Of a DNA stretch of 64,000 bases, positions 35,246-49,370 are shown one piece after another. The position numbers were made by a program, and so were the translations under genes. Position 1 is the stretch's first letter. Each line of letters begins with the position of its first letter. Under the pieces are notes generated by a model, which did no database searches, had not been told where the DNA came from, and worked only from the letters and a program-made list of their open reading frames with translations. Source of the stretch: Tanypteryx hageni (taxonomy: Eukaryota; Arthropoda; Insecta; Odonata; Petaluridae). The stretch is from assembly GCA_028673005.1 (NCBI GenBank), contig CM054112.1, positions 188,808,564 to 188,872,563 of the forward strand, given 5' to 3'.

Positions 35246-37857
35246 AGGGTGAGGTCGAAATCGGAGAATTTAACATAACTGCTTTGGCACTCATAGAATG
35301 ATTTTATTCATAATCTCGCCGCATCTAAAGCTATGATGTTAATTACGTCGCTATAGTTGAGATAAAGTTTTGCAGGGTGAGAGAGAAAGAGGCTCGGTTT
35401 CGTATTGTTTTGAGACGGGAGGTTCCATTTTCGTCCCCTTAACCCTTTCACTCCCCACCTCTATTCTTTCCTTCCGCCTATGCCGCCCGCTGTTACAGCG
35501 TCCATTCCCACACAAATGCTCCGTGGTGAGCGAGGGCGGCGTTTGGGAGAAAGTTCAGAAAGCTCATGGTAAAGTGAGTCCCGAAAATATTGATGCGGCC
35601 GCGGGGAAAACCCCTTATGTCTGCTCGACGCCGCCAGTTTGCGGCCATAAACTTATTCGTCGGATTTTAAACAGATAGTTTGGGTGCGATAAAGAGATGT
35701 CGACATGGTGTATCCCGTCTCGTCGGAGGAGGGCATGCGAACAGTTTTCGTCGGAAGGTGAGAAATTCCGTCCCGTTAAACGGTTTGTGAAACGGCTCGA
35801 TTTTTCTGGGGACGACTTCTAATGAGAGCCATTCCGTCGATTCCTATCGAGGAGTTTAGTCACGTCGTCGGATATTTAGTCTGGTACTATGCAGGAGTAT
35901 AGCGCGGTCTGACGGAGGAAACTTGGGAGTTGACTGTGGAGTTGAGGATCGCCGTTGGCTTCGGCTCAATGTTACCGCTCATTTTTCAATTGTCGAGACT
36001 ATGGGTTTAGTAGTACCCAAGAGTGAAGTGTTTACAGTGTTTTACCGGTTTAAAACGGGTGAAAAAGTATTTACGAAATATTTTTGTCTGACGAAGAGTG
36101 ATTGGGTGAGTAACAAGCTATAAAAATGTTCGATTTGTTTTGGGCCGAAGTATCGATGCAGCGAGGTATCGTACCTGCAAATTACCATACAAAGTCGGCC
36201 ATAACTTTATTGCCTGCAATTGAGGGATTTTTATGTTATTTTAATTTCCTTATCTTTCAAACAAAAGCGTACGGATAGCGCGACAACCTCCGTCACATTT
36301 TATTGTCGTTCCGATGGTCGCAGTAACTTTTATGCTTGCTATATTGCTCGTTCCTCGATGAAGACTTTTGTTATTACTATACTTAATTAAGCTAGTACTC
36401 TTATTTTTATAGAAAATTTTCATAAACAAAAAATCGGATTAATCTTTGTATTTTAAAAACGATCGTTGTTTTGCCATTGTCGTTGTGAACGCAATTTTTC
36501 TATTTCCATACACGTTAACCACAAAGACTGCGGAGCGTAACCCTAGTCAGCGTATTAAGCCAGTATTGTACGTGCGCAACCCAGTTTTTTATGTGTAAAA
36601 AGAAAACTTAAATTGCTATTTTTCAAAAAAAATTATAACGCATTATTATCCCTATTGTGATACACCGATCCCACGATGTCTAATTTATTGAGATATTCTG
36701 TAACTGAGCAGATTTAGATACAGCGCATAATCGCCGGGTTTGCTTCATATCACCTCATTCATCTTCAGTCATCGAGCGAAAAATGTTTACGGAAACTAAG
36801 AAACACCTACGTAGATTTAACATTCCTTCGTTGTCGTCGAAAACTCGATTAACTTACCACTCAAAAGGAAGTAACAATAATAATCCTGGAGGAATCCGCG
36901 AATACTGGGAACGGTCGTCACCCTCTCACTTTCTCTCCTTGCCTCGATCTTTCCTACATCTCTCGCATCGCATCGCCCTCCTCCCTCCTATTTACACTCT
37001 CTCCCTCCTCTTCCGGGTTCACTGTAATCTGGAGTATCCGATCGGATGCTTCCCATGGGATCCAGAGGTACAAGCGGTTACCGTAAGGAAGAGCTGTACC
37101 ATCCGATCCGAATCCTCGCATTGCTCCCCCTCCCCCCCCCCCTCAAACCTTCACCATCTCCCTTCCTTCCCCCTCCCCCCCCCCTACGGGCATCTCTCGC
37201 CCTCCATCCTCTTCTTGCACATACGCGATATCGCAGTCGGGAGGAGATAGTCCCTTTTGCCCTGCGCGTGGGAGTGTGTGTATTTACTGCCGAGTAAGTG
37301 CAAGCTGTTCGGCGTCGAGCGTTGTAAGGATAGGGGGTGAGGGGGGAGGAAGACCCTTTTGCTGCTCTCAAATCGCCGCCTCGCGATCCCATCATATCTC
37401 TCTCTATACAAGGGCCGATGCCAAAACGGTCTGGTCGTTGGGAAATGGCTTATTTGTCCCGCTTGCCATATCGCAACAGCAAACCAGTGTCTTCGATCGC
37501 TCGAAGATTTGTTTTCGAATCGAGTTCGTTTATCGAGTGAATCGGATAAACAAGAGCTCTCCTTATTCAGCTGATTTCAACGACGTCGAGCGCAATGGCG
37601 TGGAAGAGCAGTTCCAGACTGCTCGTAGAAACGCGTACAAAAAAACGATGTCGATAATGCGAAGGAAAATTGAGCAAATGGATCTTCGACTCTTTCGCGT
37701 CAATCCGCCTTTAAGTTACTTTAGGTGTTTAATTTTTACGTAGGATGTCCAGGCGTCCGGGTTATCAATGCCATATCCCGGTGCCCCCAAAAGGTCTTTC
37801 CGGAGAGCATATTTTTTTAACTTTCCTACTGTATTAGTTGACTATGTTATAGTATTA
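35246..37857. other. No gene recognised
   Basis: Mostly unique-looking sequence. About 37120-37200 is pyrimidine-rich with runs of C. ORFs at 36783-37743 on both strands overlap each other and match no family that I know. Confidence 0.5.
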
Positions 37858-38223
37858 TCCTATACATAATTTCTGAAGTGTCGGTACGTCTGTCCCCCTC
37901 GGTGTCTCAAGAACTGTCTTAGAGAAATGCGGTAACCAGACATTTTGTCTGTCAGCTAGGAAACCCCGGGAAAACCATTTTCATTTTCATCCGACACTTT
38001 GAAACAAAATGGCGGAGTTAAAATGTTAGATAATTTATATTTTAGAAACAATGCGTCGGAGAAAGAAACTTTTTAAACAATAGGTATGCGTGTCGATAAG
38101 AACAATTCCGAAAATTTATTTTCATTCAGTTCAGCGAGGCGCGTAGCGTCGAGATCCCTGGAGCAATCAAAGCGAGCGGAGGACGTTGTTGACGTGCGTA
38201 GCGCGTAGGGGCAGGGTCTCTAG
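37858..38223 (+). mobile_element. Short non-autonomous Helitron, 366 bp
   Basis: The left end after an A reads TCCTATACATAATTTCTG, sharing TCCTATA-AATA spacing with the element at 14792. The right end has a hairpin ACGTGC-GTA-GCGCGT (38192-38206) about 13 bp before the terminal CTAG (38220-38223), followed by T. There is no target duplication, as expected. There is no coding. Confidence 0.65.
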
Positions 38224-39593
38224 TATCATTAATATGTAATGATAATATGAACCTAAAATATTTATTCCTATTCATTTCTTGAAAAATTTTGCAATGATAC
38301 TATGCAAGTTTTGCTTGAGACTTTAAAAATATTTGAAACCTTATATTACATCCAATCTGCACAAAAGACAAACAGTCGCAAATTGTTTCTGCTTAACTAC
38401 CTCAGGATCTGGTGCTCGATTCTAACAACATTTCGTGTATTGGAATGTTTAGTATCGTTACGTTAAGTCTTACGGTACCTCAAATTTTATTTTTCCTCGC
38501 TCCACATTCTTATAGGCATCGATAGATGTTTAAGTAGGTTTTTCAGTGTTTAAAAAGTGAATACGTTAACTATCACTTAATCTATTTAGGACACGCGATG
38601 ACACAGACGATCTTTCAAAAATATTTGCCTGGTATGTTTGCCTAGTATATTAAGAACGATGATTTATTAAACACATGCAAACAGGTCGTATTTGTCATTT
38701 AAATATATCAACTATTGGGTTTAATGCGATTTGTTTCTTTAAAGAAAGAATATTACAATGACTTGTCGTTTCTCTTTAGTTGCAAATTATTTCCATTGGA
38801 CATTATTACTACGGCAGCGATGCGACTGTAATCTCTTCATCGGATCTATTTCATTCTCTTTCGAGTTTTTTTCTTTTGCGCAAAGAAGGGATTCAATAAA
38901 ATCAATTTCCAATAAGGGTAAATGACGCGCCCGTCTGCTCTCGACGGAACCTCATACAACCTAATCAAGACCTCCAGCGGAGCCGCTGTTAACACACCAG
39001 ATTAAAAAAAATATATCCATTCAATTTCCCAGCGCGAGGCGCATTGTGATGGGCAGCGTCAGCAGCTAAGTTCGGATCTCGTGTATCAACATAAAAAAGA
39101 AAAAAAAGATAACAAAACAGTAGCGCGGGGCGACGCTCTCTTCCCATCTCGTTCGGTGTATATGTACTCTCTCTCTCTCTCTTTCACTGGTTCGCCACGA
39201 CACAGTGAATATTGGAACGTATCTCTCTCTCCTTCCCTACGATACAGCGTTCGAACCCTGTTTATTCGATTTCTTTTTTTTTTTAATTGGACCCGTACTC
39301 TCCGCCGATGACCCATCTGTTACCGCGCCAACGTTGGGTTTTCGCACTCGCAGGCGAAAGATGGCGCAAGCGACTTTCCCAACCACGTCCCCATCTCCTC
39401 TCACAATCCATTTGGTTTTATCCGTTTTAATTCCTAATGCGATAGCAGCTTCGTTGAAATAGACGAAGGGGGGAGGATGGTAAGTGAAAAAGGGGGGGGG
39501 GAAGCCCACGTCGTGCAAACTCGCGAATCGATCTCGCATCAGTACTCAATGAGTCGGAGCAAAAAAAGAGATTCACTGAAGGCAATGGATGTA
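38224..39593. other. No gene recognised
   Basis: AT-rich unique-looking sequence with a short CT microsatellite near 39168-39184. Confidence 0.5.
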
Positions 39594-39601
39594 GTTTAGA
39601 A

Positions 39602-39938
39602 CGGTGGAGCCCAACCTTTTTACATGGCGGGCCGCATTCGCAGTTGTGAATGCTTCGGAGGGCCGCATTGGAAGTCACGAGAGCTTCGGTTAGCCGGATG
39701 AGTATTTACATTAGAAGTTACCAAGGGATTCGTATTAGCGAAAATCAAGTCTAAATAAATTCCTAGTGTTAAAGTTACACCAGAAAAGGTTTTGAGACGA
39801 TAATTTTACTGAAAAAATATGAAATTGTCTATATCAAATTTTACCGATCACTTTTTCATCATATCGAAGCTTCGCGGGCCGCAGAGAGTGCTCTCGGGGG
39901 CCGCATTTGGCCCACGAGTCGCGGGATGGGGACCTCTG
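39602..39938. mobile_element. Non-autonomous hAT element, 337 bp
   Basis: It is flanked by a perfect 8-bp duplication GTTTAGAA (39594-39601 and 39939-39946). The left end CGGTGGAGCCCAACC (expected CAG start, one change) and right end GGGATGGGGACCTCTG are imperfect inverted repeats. Subterminal GCGGGCCGCA segments occur at both ends in inverted orientation. Confidence 0.85.
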
Positions 39939-39946
39939 GTTTAGAA

Positions 39947-42088
39947 TTTAAAAATACGATGGACGAAAATGTTTCCGACTGACTCTTGTATCCTACTTTC
40001 ACAGGTGGTAAGCGTGACGTTCATTTTACGACCGGATTCTGATACTCGAACAAACGTTTATCGAACGGAAGCATGGGGTGCGCGAATCGACTGTTACTTA
40101 CGGCGGAGAAATAAAAATGTCGGCGCTTTAAACTAATATGTAGGCGATAGAGTTGAACCAGTCATTCGTGTTAAAAATCTCGTTATTCGTAATAAGTTCG
40201 CTACGGACATATTCGCGAACAGTCGAGCGTTTCGGATTGAGTTTTTAGTTAATATTTTGCCGATTGGTGTTTGATGGGTTTGCGTACGAGCATTTTCGTT
40301 TCAATTTTCCAGGTTTTGAAGGAAATTCTTTCCCTTTTTATGCGTACAATTAATCAGTTAGGCTGAAGTCTCTACTTCCAAATACGTGAAGCGTACTATA
40401 AACAAAAACTGTTCAAATTGTGAATAAAGTTGGAATTTCGTTAACCTAGCTAGATCAAGCGCCAAGACCTGGTCAAAGTTTTCCAGTTCAGATAAAAACT
40501 CTCCCGGCGAAAAGAAGTGTACTTTTGAAACAATGAATAAATAGTTCATTTTCTCTCCCAATATTCCACAATTGCCGAATTGTACGTTTCTCTTTTAACT
40601 CTTCGGGTGGTCCGGGAGCGGCTCACCTCCTGATCCAGCGCCACCTAGCGACCGAAGAAAGAAATATCGCTCGGTAATTCAGTTGGAGAGAGAGAAAAAA
40701 TGGGAAAGAGGTCGTTTTTCAAATATATAGAGTTAGAATAAGAGAGAGATAGAGAGAGAGACGAGAGGATAAGGCGGAGAGAGGAAGAGAAATAAGGCGA
40801 GGAGAGAGAAAGAGAGGGAAAATGAAGGAAAAGAGACCCCCATAATAGGGTGATGCGAAGAGGACGAATGCAAGTTCTAATTTTTCTCGCGTTGAATTTA
40901 CTGCTAGGACGAACGGATTCCAACCTATAGGTTGGGTGAAAGGGAAGTCTATGGTGAGACGCTCCTTCTCTCTACCGTAACAGGATGGCTGTGAGGATGG
41001 GGGAGAGGGGTAAAAGACCACGAATTTTTGGAAGAGGAAAAGGGTTTCTCGAAGCAGAAGAAGGTTGGCGTAGGAGACGGATTGTGAGGAAGAAGAGTTA
41101 GAGAGAGAGAGAGAATGTATGGGGGCGCAAAGGCGTAATTGAGTAATGGGAAAGGAACGCAGGAATTTGGCAGGGGAGAGCGTGGAAAAGCCAAGATAGA
41201 GAGGAAAAGGCTTAAGAGTAGGAGGAGAGAAGACGAGAGATAGAGGTAGGCGGAGAAAATTGGAGATGTAGAAGTACGTGACGACTGAGTCAAAAGAGGA
41301 TTCTGGAAATTTCTTGGAAAGAAAGGGTGTAAAAGATGAGGAAGAGTGGTCTTTCTTTTCGAAAAGACGCGCCCAAACATCTTTCTCTTTATAACTTCTT
41401 TGTCGTCTCGTGCTCAGTTTTTTCGTTATCTCCTGGTATTAAGTAGATATGTGTGAATATATATATATATATAAAGGGCCAGTGGGATTTTTGTGTGTTT
41501 CCGCTCGCGCCTATTGTTTTAATGTACGCGCGTGTATTAACCTCTTTCTGTAAATTTATGTGGAAAATGGTTTAATATTCGTAGGTTATCGATGGAATTA
41601 TTTTTTTCGATTGTTTATTCAACGACGCTTGATATCAATGTTTTTCCCACTGCTTTCAAATTGAGGAAAATATATCGTTGTACCATTTTTTTTTTAATGG
41701 ATACTCGGTTCTTTAGCAAAGTTGTCGTCAAAAGGTTTATTTTCCGTCAAATGTTTTACGGATCTTTGAACCGCCCTCAGCGGAAAACCTCCCATGAGTT
41801 GGTAATTTAGTCTGGCTACAAGCTTTATTGCCGGATGGAAATTGTGGTATATACTTCAAAGGTAGTTGGAGAGGAATAATATTACGCATTTTGATACCAT
41901 AAATTGCATAAAATGTATTCTTCACATACAGATTGTTCATTAAAAATTCCTTGATAAGCTAAACGAATAATTTTATTCGATGATATGGAATAGAAATAAC
42001 TTTAGCAGCGTAAATTACATTCGGCTGGTTGGGACGCATTTCCTATAACTTTTGAAAATACCCGGCAGGTATATGGGCGTGGATGTAG
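39947..42088. other. No gene recognised; purine-rich block
   Basis: About 40680-41350 is strongly purine-rich on the + strand with GAGAGA runs, giving spurious Ser/Leu/Pro ORFs on the minus strand. A short TA tract is at 41458-41474. Confidence 0.55.
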
Positions 42089-42096
42089 ATATAGAT

Positions 42097-42721
42097 CAGT
42101 GCTTCCTAAACTATGGTCCGCGGACCATTTGTGGTCCGCGATGGTTTCCAAAATGTAACTTTTTAGAATTAACCGCATATTTAGTTGAATTTTTTTGGGA
42201 AAAGTTAATCGATTCTTACACTATCACAGGTATTCAATACTTTATTAACCCTTAGGCGCGCTGGCGTGCGGAGTACGCCAACACATTTTGAAATCCTGGC
42301 AATCTGTAAATTTTGCTTCATATACATTGTTCTTTTATGTAACCTATGAGTATTTCCTGAGTAGTCGAATAAGTTGTTTCGACCTTTTAGATATTGTTCT
42401 TGAGGAGTAAAACAGACGCAAAGCTGTGTGCGTCGCTTCTATATATACTTACGCATCACGATTTGTCTGTAATAGTTTAAATATTTCAGTAACGTTAATT
42501 TTTTGAGCATTAATTCTTCTATTGTTGCAATGTTTATCCTAAAATGGCGCTTATTTTAATATTTCTTAGTAATAAATTTTTAATACAATAATGCGTATCC
42601 AATTAACCCCCTTTCTTAAACGTAGCTACAGCAAGTACGTTTGTGTAAGAAATGACGTGGTCCGTAGGGCCTGGAGGGTCGCTGTAGTGGTCCGCGGAGT
42701 TCAAAAGTTTGGGAAGCACTG
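42097..42721. mobile_element. hAT element, 625 bp
   Basis: The inverted termini CAGTGCTTCCTAAACT and AGTTTGGGAAGCACTG-type differ by few bases (right end reads AAAAGTTTGGGAAGCACTG). A perfect 8-bp duplication ATATAGAT is at 42089-42096 and 42722-42729. Subterminal GGTCCGCGGACC and GTGGTCCGCGGAG repeat the pattern. The interior at about 42244 has TTAACCCTTAGGCGCG, possibly a fragment of another element. There is no transposase. Confidence 0.9.
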
Positions 42722-43616
42722 ATATAGATAGAAGCGACGTAGGTATGAATGAGATTCCGTCGGAATACTTCGCGGGCGAACAACTGAAAAGGCAATTTTA
42801 AATAGACAGGCTTCGTTTTTTGCACAGTTTCGAAGCGAGGGTGGAGTTCGTTGCACTCGCGTATTGCGTTTTGAAAGAGGGAAGCTTTGGGAGGATGGTT
42901 CGGCGGAAGTAGGTATAGATCACATCCCTTTTCACCGACGCAGTCGCGACAAACGAGCCTCGATTTTGCAACATCGTCCCTCGTCCTATTCCCAACCTTA
43001 TTTTCGGGACAATAAAAGAAAGAGAATGCTTGCGATGCAGTTTTTAAAAACCTTTTACAGATGGCGAGCGTCGCAAAAAATTGTTTTTCGCAATCGGCTG
43101 CATTTTTCTATCAACGTTTTTTTTTTAAAGCGGCAGTGCTTCGTGCATACAAAGAGATGTTGCACACGACTCTAAAATCGAGATGGAAAGACAATAGATT
43201 TTAAGATATGCTCGAGAAATTAAGTTGGAAAATGATCAAAGTATACGAAAAAACGTATCCTGTTGATTAATCATTACATTTGTTAGATTTATTATGTTTT
43301 AGAGATGTTTATTTCTTAAAATTTAGCGAAATTTAGTTAAATATTCTTTTTAGAACCGCGTTAGCCCACAAAGACGTGCGGATAATTTATGTTTGGTCCT
43401 TTAACTCGACAACTGAAATATAAAATAGTATCTACTGCGTAATAATGGAAAACGAAGCATATAACTACCAGCACAAATGGTTCATTATGATTCTAATGTT
43501 GCCTAGTCACTGAAAATCAGGATTGAAATTCTAAATATGCTGCGCAAATTAATAATTTTTCAAATTTATTGATATCCTATTAGTTAAATTCTCCTTGAAC
43601 GATACAAATTTAAAGT

Positions 43617-43860
43617 ACGGTCGAATTTCAACAACTCAATAACTCGAATTTTTGGTTAGTCGAAGTGTACGTTTTTCCTCTTTCCTCATTCAACATACAT
43701 TTGAATGAATACCTTAAAATCGAAGTTTCGATACCTCGAACGTTTCTTCTATTCCCTCAAAATTCCATTTTAATTTGCTGTATCGCAAACCCGAAGTGAC
43801 CTATAATGTTAGAACACGTATTCCTCTTTTAAAGGGTTCGCCGAAATAAAAACTAAAAAA
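43617..43860. mobile_element. Possible pogo/Tigger-like remnant
   Basis: After a TA, the sequence CGGTCGAATTTC...CTCAATAACTCGAATTTTTGG and later ATCGAAGTTTCGATACCTCGAA resemble the ends of Tigger-type elements built on 'aactcgaa' repeats. No matching right terminus or TA boundary could be fixed. Confidence 0.3.
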
Positions 43861-43947
43861 GGAAATCTAGGCCTAGGAAGTCTAAAGGAAATTACGTTGC
43901 CGGATGCATCGGCGTGTTCTCCCCGTAAAGGGGGACAACAACCGTGC

Positions 43948-44055
<108 letters not shown>

Positions 44056-47000
44056 TTCGGAAGTTCTTAGGAATACCGAAGGGAGACCGGGGTTATAGAA
44101 GGGTATGCGGACTGAATAGGGAAAGGCATCTGCGGAAGAGATGTACTTCTGTTAAGGATTCGGAACACGGGGCTTCCTCCCAACGAAGGAACCCCTGTTG
44201 ACTACTGGTGCGAACCAGGGAGGCGAAAGGGAGAGGGAAGGGAGCGAATGACTAGGAGGGGGAGGAAGAGGGAGTATGACGGAGGGAGAGGGAGGAAATC
44301 AAAAAGTTGGGTGAAAAAAACGGGGAGGAAGAGAGGGAAAGAGGAATGGACGCTCGCAGAATACCGCAGCTGTTATGCACACGTGCAGTGATAAGAAGTT
44401 TCATATTGTCGGTGCTAAGAAAACTATGAAAATAATTTGCTAGTTTACTTAAATCTGTCCTCTTTTTCCGTAATTTATTTTAATGATATTTTGGCGCAAA
44501 CCATTTCGACCGATGATTCGTTTTCTCTAGAGGGCGCTTCATATGTCATTTAAAAATTTTTTCGGGATAACTCTCCAAAATTTCATCTTAATATTGATGG
44601 ATGGTAAATATAATTGTTTAACATTTAAAAAAACGTGGGACAATGAAGCGAGTCAAAGCATCATAGGCTACGATAGAATTCAAAGAACTGAGAGAAAAAC
44701 CAATTGGTTGGACCAATCAGTTGGAAACTAAAAATAGTAATAACATTAATTTCCACTTGAATTTTTCAAAATTGCGACCGAAATATTTTCAAAGTAAAGT
44801 GGAACCCGTAAAATTAAAATAATTTCCGTTGAATCAGCTTTACGCATAGCAACGCCGTATTTAGTTCGATGAATGCGTTCTATTAGCTTTTAGGAGCGTA
44901 AGGACAAAATATTTTCAAAGTGCTTCATCGTTCTTTATCGCTAAATGGAGGAAACGAGTATTTCCCATGTGGCAGTTTTTTTGGAATACGCAGCGCCAAA
45001 AGCGAGATAAAGAGAGAGCTGGGAAGGAAATAAAATGAATGCAAAAAAATAAAGGGAAAAAGCTCGCGGTGTTAACATGGCAAGTCCTTGCGCTACACGG
45101 TCTAAAAAAAGTAAAAAGAGCCGCATTCATTATCGCATGTTTTCTTTCCTTGCTAATGTACGAGGGGCGGTTTTCTGGTTAAAATCTCCCTTAATTTTAC
45201 TCCTCTCCCTGCGCACCCCCCCCCCCTCCATCACTTCTCCCCCAGGGGCAAATTTCGTTGTCGGGTAAGACACGACGGCGTTAAAGGGAGACTGGTGCTA
45301 AGGGTGACGAGGTCGCGTCTCATAAAGTAGACGGACCGAGACACCTTTCCTGCCACAAACACGCACCTCTTGCCGGATAAAGTCGAAAATAACCGAGAAG
45401 AAAGGTGCGTAGCCATTCGCCTGCGGGCGGGTGATCGTTGAGCTTATCTCGCTCGGAAGGTTATTCAATTTCCGGAAATTGCCGACAGAGGGATTCTCCT
45501 GATTTGATTCTTTGTGGCGAAGTTTCCGCGTCGCAAAAAAAGAGGTCCAATTTACGTAAACAAATTCGCAGGAAACTGTGAACCGGAGAAACAAAGTTTT
45601 GCTAATTAGGGAAACAGGATATTCTCCGCTAATGTAAAAGAATAAATTATCGTCCTCGGCGCAAAAAAAAGTGATTAAATTTAGCGGAGTGGCTCTGCTG
45701 AGCGGATGAATAAGAAATTTTTTTCATACCATTGCATAACCTAGTATATAGTAAGATTGGTCGAAGAAAGAGAGCTTGAATTTACGAGAGCGTGAGACGC
45801 TAAGTCGACCGAACAAAGACGCGAAAGAAGCAGAGGCATGAATGCAGAAAAAGGAAGAATTAAAGAGAAGTAATTGAATCGGACCAAGAACAATTAAATG
45901 CAGCGGTTAAGGAGTAGATGGTACTTGGGGAGTTAGGGAAAACAAAATGAACGTGACGAAACAAAATAGGAAAGGTACGGACGGGATTTAATCAGTTTAA
46001 GTGAATTAAATGGAGAAGGGAAAAGAGTAAGTAAACGGAGAGTGAGGATGTTTTTGAAGTGGCACAGAAAGAGAATATAGAGTTGAAGGGATATCTATGC
46101 GAAAGGCAGAGAATGCTATAGAAGAGACAGAGGTGCTTCAGGAGAGTTACGTCGGTGATGGGGCTCTGAGGAAGATGAAGGCATTCGACGAAATGAATGT
46201 GATGCACTCGAAAAGACATCCATTTATTTGTTTAAATAAGAGAAAGAGAGAGAGATGATAAATCTAGAAGAAAAATTAAGTTTCATTTGTATTACCCTGA
46301 AAAAATTACGGACACAGAGCAGGTAAACGAGTTCACTTTAAATCTGAAAACTGTGTATAAAGGATTACTCAAATATTTTTTCAAAAGGTGACTATCGAAG
46401 GTTACTTTTCCTCGCGTTGAAAATTATAAATGTCAAAGTTCATGAAAAGCTATAAGTTACGTTTTATGAGAAATTCTATCCAAGTCAAACGACCGTTATT
46501 ATCAAGAGTTTATGTTACGATGCGTTCTCTTACTGAAAGATACACTAAGAGCATATATGGGAATGTCTGTTCCATTGTCGCGCTGTACTCGTTTCGTCTT
46601 ACCTTTAAATCCACCCGTGATGACATAGACGTGTCTCCGGCAAAGAACTATACCGGAAACATTAAAAGAACGCACGCGATATTAATTCCACCCGGAAAAT
46701 TCCAGAGGAAGACTTTCTCTAAGAATGTAGAGAGGTTGCCGTTAAGAGGATGTGAGGTTGGAAGAAATAATATCGGTTGTCGACGTTGCGTGAGAAAATT
46801 CGGATGCAAGCGGAAGCACTCTCTCGACTAACAAGGTTTCGGGGCGGCGACCAGGTGGTCGTTAAGTGACACCAGAAATTACATCGTCAACCATTGTCAC
46901 CTATGTTATATCAGTGCTTCAACCATGGAATGGCTTCCTTATAGACGGCGCCTGCTCAAAGAATGACACGCTATGAGCATATTTGCAAATCCAACAGAGG

Positions 47001-47559
47001 AATACAATTTTAACGAATTATTAAATAATAAATGAACCGCGTTGTTGACTACTCAAGTACTGTGTGCGTGCAATGCTATCAACTCAAAATGGAGACTGTA
47101 CCATTTACAGCAATCCTTAAAATTTGTCAGGGCTTGCTTTGATGCGAAACGCTGCAGGAACATATTTATATTCAAGCGAATGGAAGTTAAAAAAAAACTA
47201 TCATGATTCATGGGCCGGCATTAAAGGAATTAGAAGACGCATCTATCGGGCACTCGCCTAATGATGCGTAAGTACATAAATACGCGGAGAGAGGAGAGAA
47301 TACCGGCGCTGCGAGCATAGCTGTCTGGCTTCAGGCTTTTACTTCGTCAGGCGAATTTAGGCTTCTTCCGTCTCCATTTAAATAATAAATTCCGTATTTC
47401 CGAATTCAGGTTCGATCTCCCCGAGTGAGTAGACACCGGAGTGCATACAAGCGGAGCCGGTGGGGAAATGTCGTGTGAGTGCGTGGGTGGAAATGAAACG
47501 AAGTAAAATAAACTTTTTTCGAGTTCGTGTATATAGATAGACGACGGCAGTGGGTAGAC

Positions 47560-49370
47560 AGGCGGAGAGGGATGGATAGGATAGAAAGAGAGAGAGAGAT
47601 GCAAGGTAGCGAGGGAGGAGGGTGGATAAAACGGACGGGAGAATTTAGGAGCAGGTAGCCACGTCACGACTGGAGATAGAGAAGAGTTGGGATAGGAGGA
47701 ATGGGGAGAAGGTTGGAGGGAAGGATGCTGCAGAGACAGAGGACTAGAGAGAGAGAGAGAGAGTTGGAATAAAATGTCGGGAGTGGTAAATGGAGCGATC
47801 GCCATTGTGGAATGGTAAAGAAAAAGGGCTGAAAAAATGGAAAAAATAATACAATGCACCTTGGTCATTGCGACATTGTTTTATACGGTTGTGTCGATTT
47901 AGCGACGGATTATTAAAGTGATATTGTCAGGGGACAAGTTTTGGAATTTCTACGAGTTAGATTAATACCAAGTTGACGATAATAGAGGAAATTGCCAATG
48001 TCATTAGACATTATTCTCGGTCATGGCTGACCATTTTTCGTATAGCATGGCGTTATTCGATGAAAATTTTGACAACTTCGTAGTTCACATTTAAAATCAG
48101 ACCACATTTCTAATTCCGTTTATGACGGAATAAAGTCTTAACTCATTGATATTACAGTTTAACCCGACTCTTTCTTTTAAATAACATGTTGATTTCTCTA
48201 CATTCCATGCATCGGATCAGGATGTTGCGTCACTCTGTGGTAACTGCACATAACGAAACGGATTTCCCTTTGAATTCCGTGATGGCTCAGTTCTACCGTA
48301 ACCTTAGAGAGAGGGAGAGAGTGGAGGAAAGAGAAAATTTTGCGAAAAACGTTTAAAAAAAAATGGTGAACAGTGGCAGTAGTTAGACGAAAAAAGAGAG
48401 TTGTGATGGTCAGTGAGAAAGCAAGGGAGTCCAAAGAGAGGAGAAGGGTAAAAGCGAGCCATGTGATGAAGGGAGGAGATGGAGTGAAGGAGGTCGAGTA
48501 CTCGGTATGAGAGAAAGTACTAAAAAAAATTGAAAGACGCAAAATAAGAAGCGTAGCGACAACGAAACTGATGAGAACGAATGTTAGATGGGATTGAGGA
48601 ACGGATATAGAAAAGGAAAGGGAGAGAAATGTAGTGGGTGACGAGAGGAATGGAGCGAGAATTGAAGGTAGAGAAAGCGGAGAGAGGGAAAGAAGAGAGA
48701 GAGGCTATGCCGGTTGGATATAAAACAGGAGAGATGGAGGGGTTAGAAAAAGAACAAAAAAGGGGAAAAGGATAGGGGGTGAGAGAGAGGGGGGAATAAT
48801 ATTTTATCCCCTCCCACCTCATCCCCTTGCGCTCCCCTTCCCAGAGGGAAAAAAGGATAACACTGCCCTCTGGTGTGTGCTTTGGGCAACGGCATGTGTG
48901 TGTGAGAGTGAGAGAGAGAACCTGGGAAAGATGGTAGGAGAGTGGTGGAGAGAGCGATGCTGCGAGAGGGGAGGTTGAGGGACGGAGGAGGAGGATCGGG
49001 GGAGGAAGGGAGATGGGTCTGAGGGAAGGATGAAGGGAGGGGGACGGAAAAAGGGGTTTCGGTGGCGCCAGGCGGTCTGCTGCGGAAACTTTTTTTCCTC
49101 TCCCTTTTTTATTTTTATTTTCCAATCTTCTTTCCGCTACCTCTATCTCTCTCTCTCTTTCTCTCTGGCGTCCTTTTCCTTTCTCTGCCTTCCACCGCAC
49201 CCCGCCATTTCCAGGCGGCTCCCCCTCTCTCTCTCTTCTTTCGCTGTGGTTTCTTCATTTTGCCCGTCTCCTATCTCTTCTTCCCCCTTTCACTTTCCTT
49301 GTTACTTTCTCCTTTGTCTGGCTTTCGTTTCCGTTCCTTCCATCTCCTCTTCCGGTCACCGCAGGACGTC
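47560..49370. repeat. Purine-rich blocks ending in a flip to pyrimidine
   Basis: About 47560-47770 and 48300-49060 are purine-rich on the + strand; 49085-49370 is pyrimidine-rich. The minus-strand ORF at 48520-49200 and the + ORFs at 49030-49454 are produced by this skew. Confidence 0.6.

Noticed and set aside
42244..42290. piggyBac terminus (TTAACCCTTAG...)
   Set aside because: No matching inverted end with TTAA was found nearby.
46905..46930. hAT terminus CAGTGCTTCAACC
   Set aside because: No inverted partner or 8-bp duplication found.
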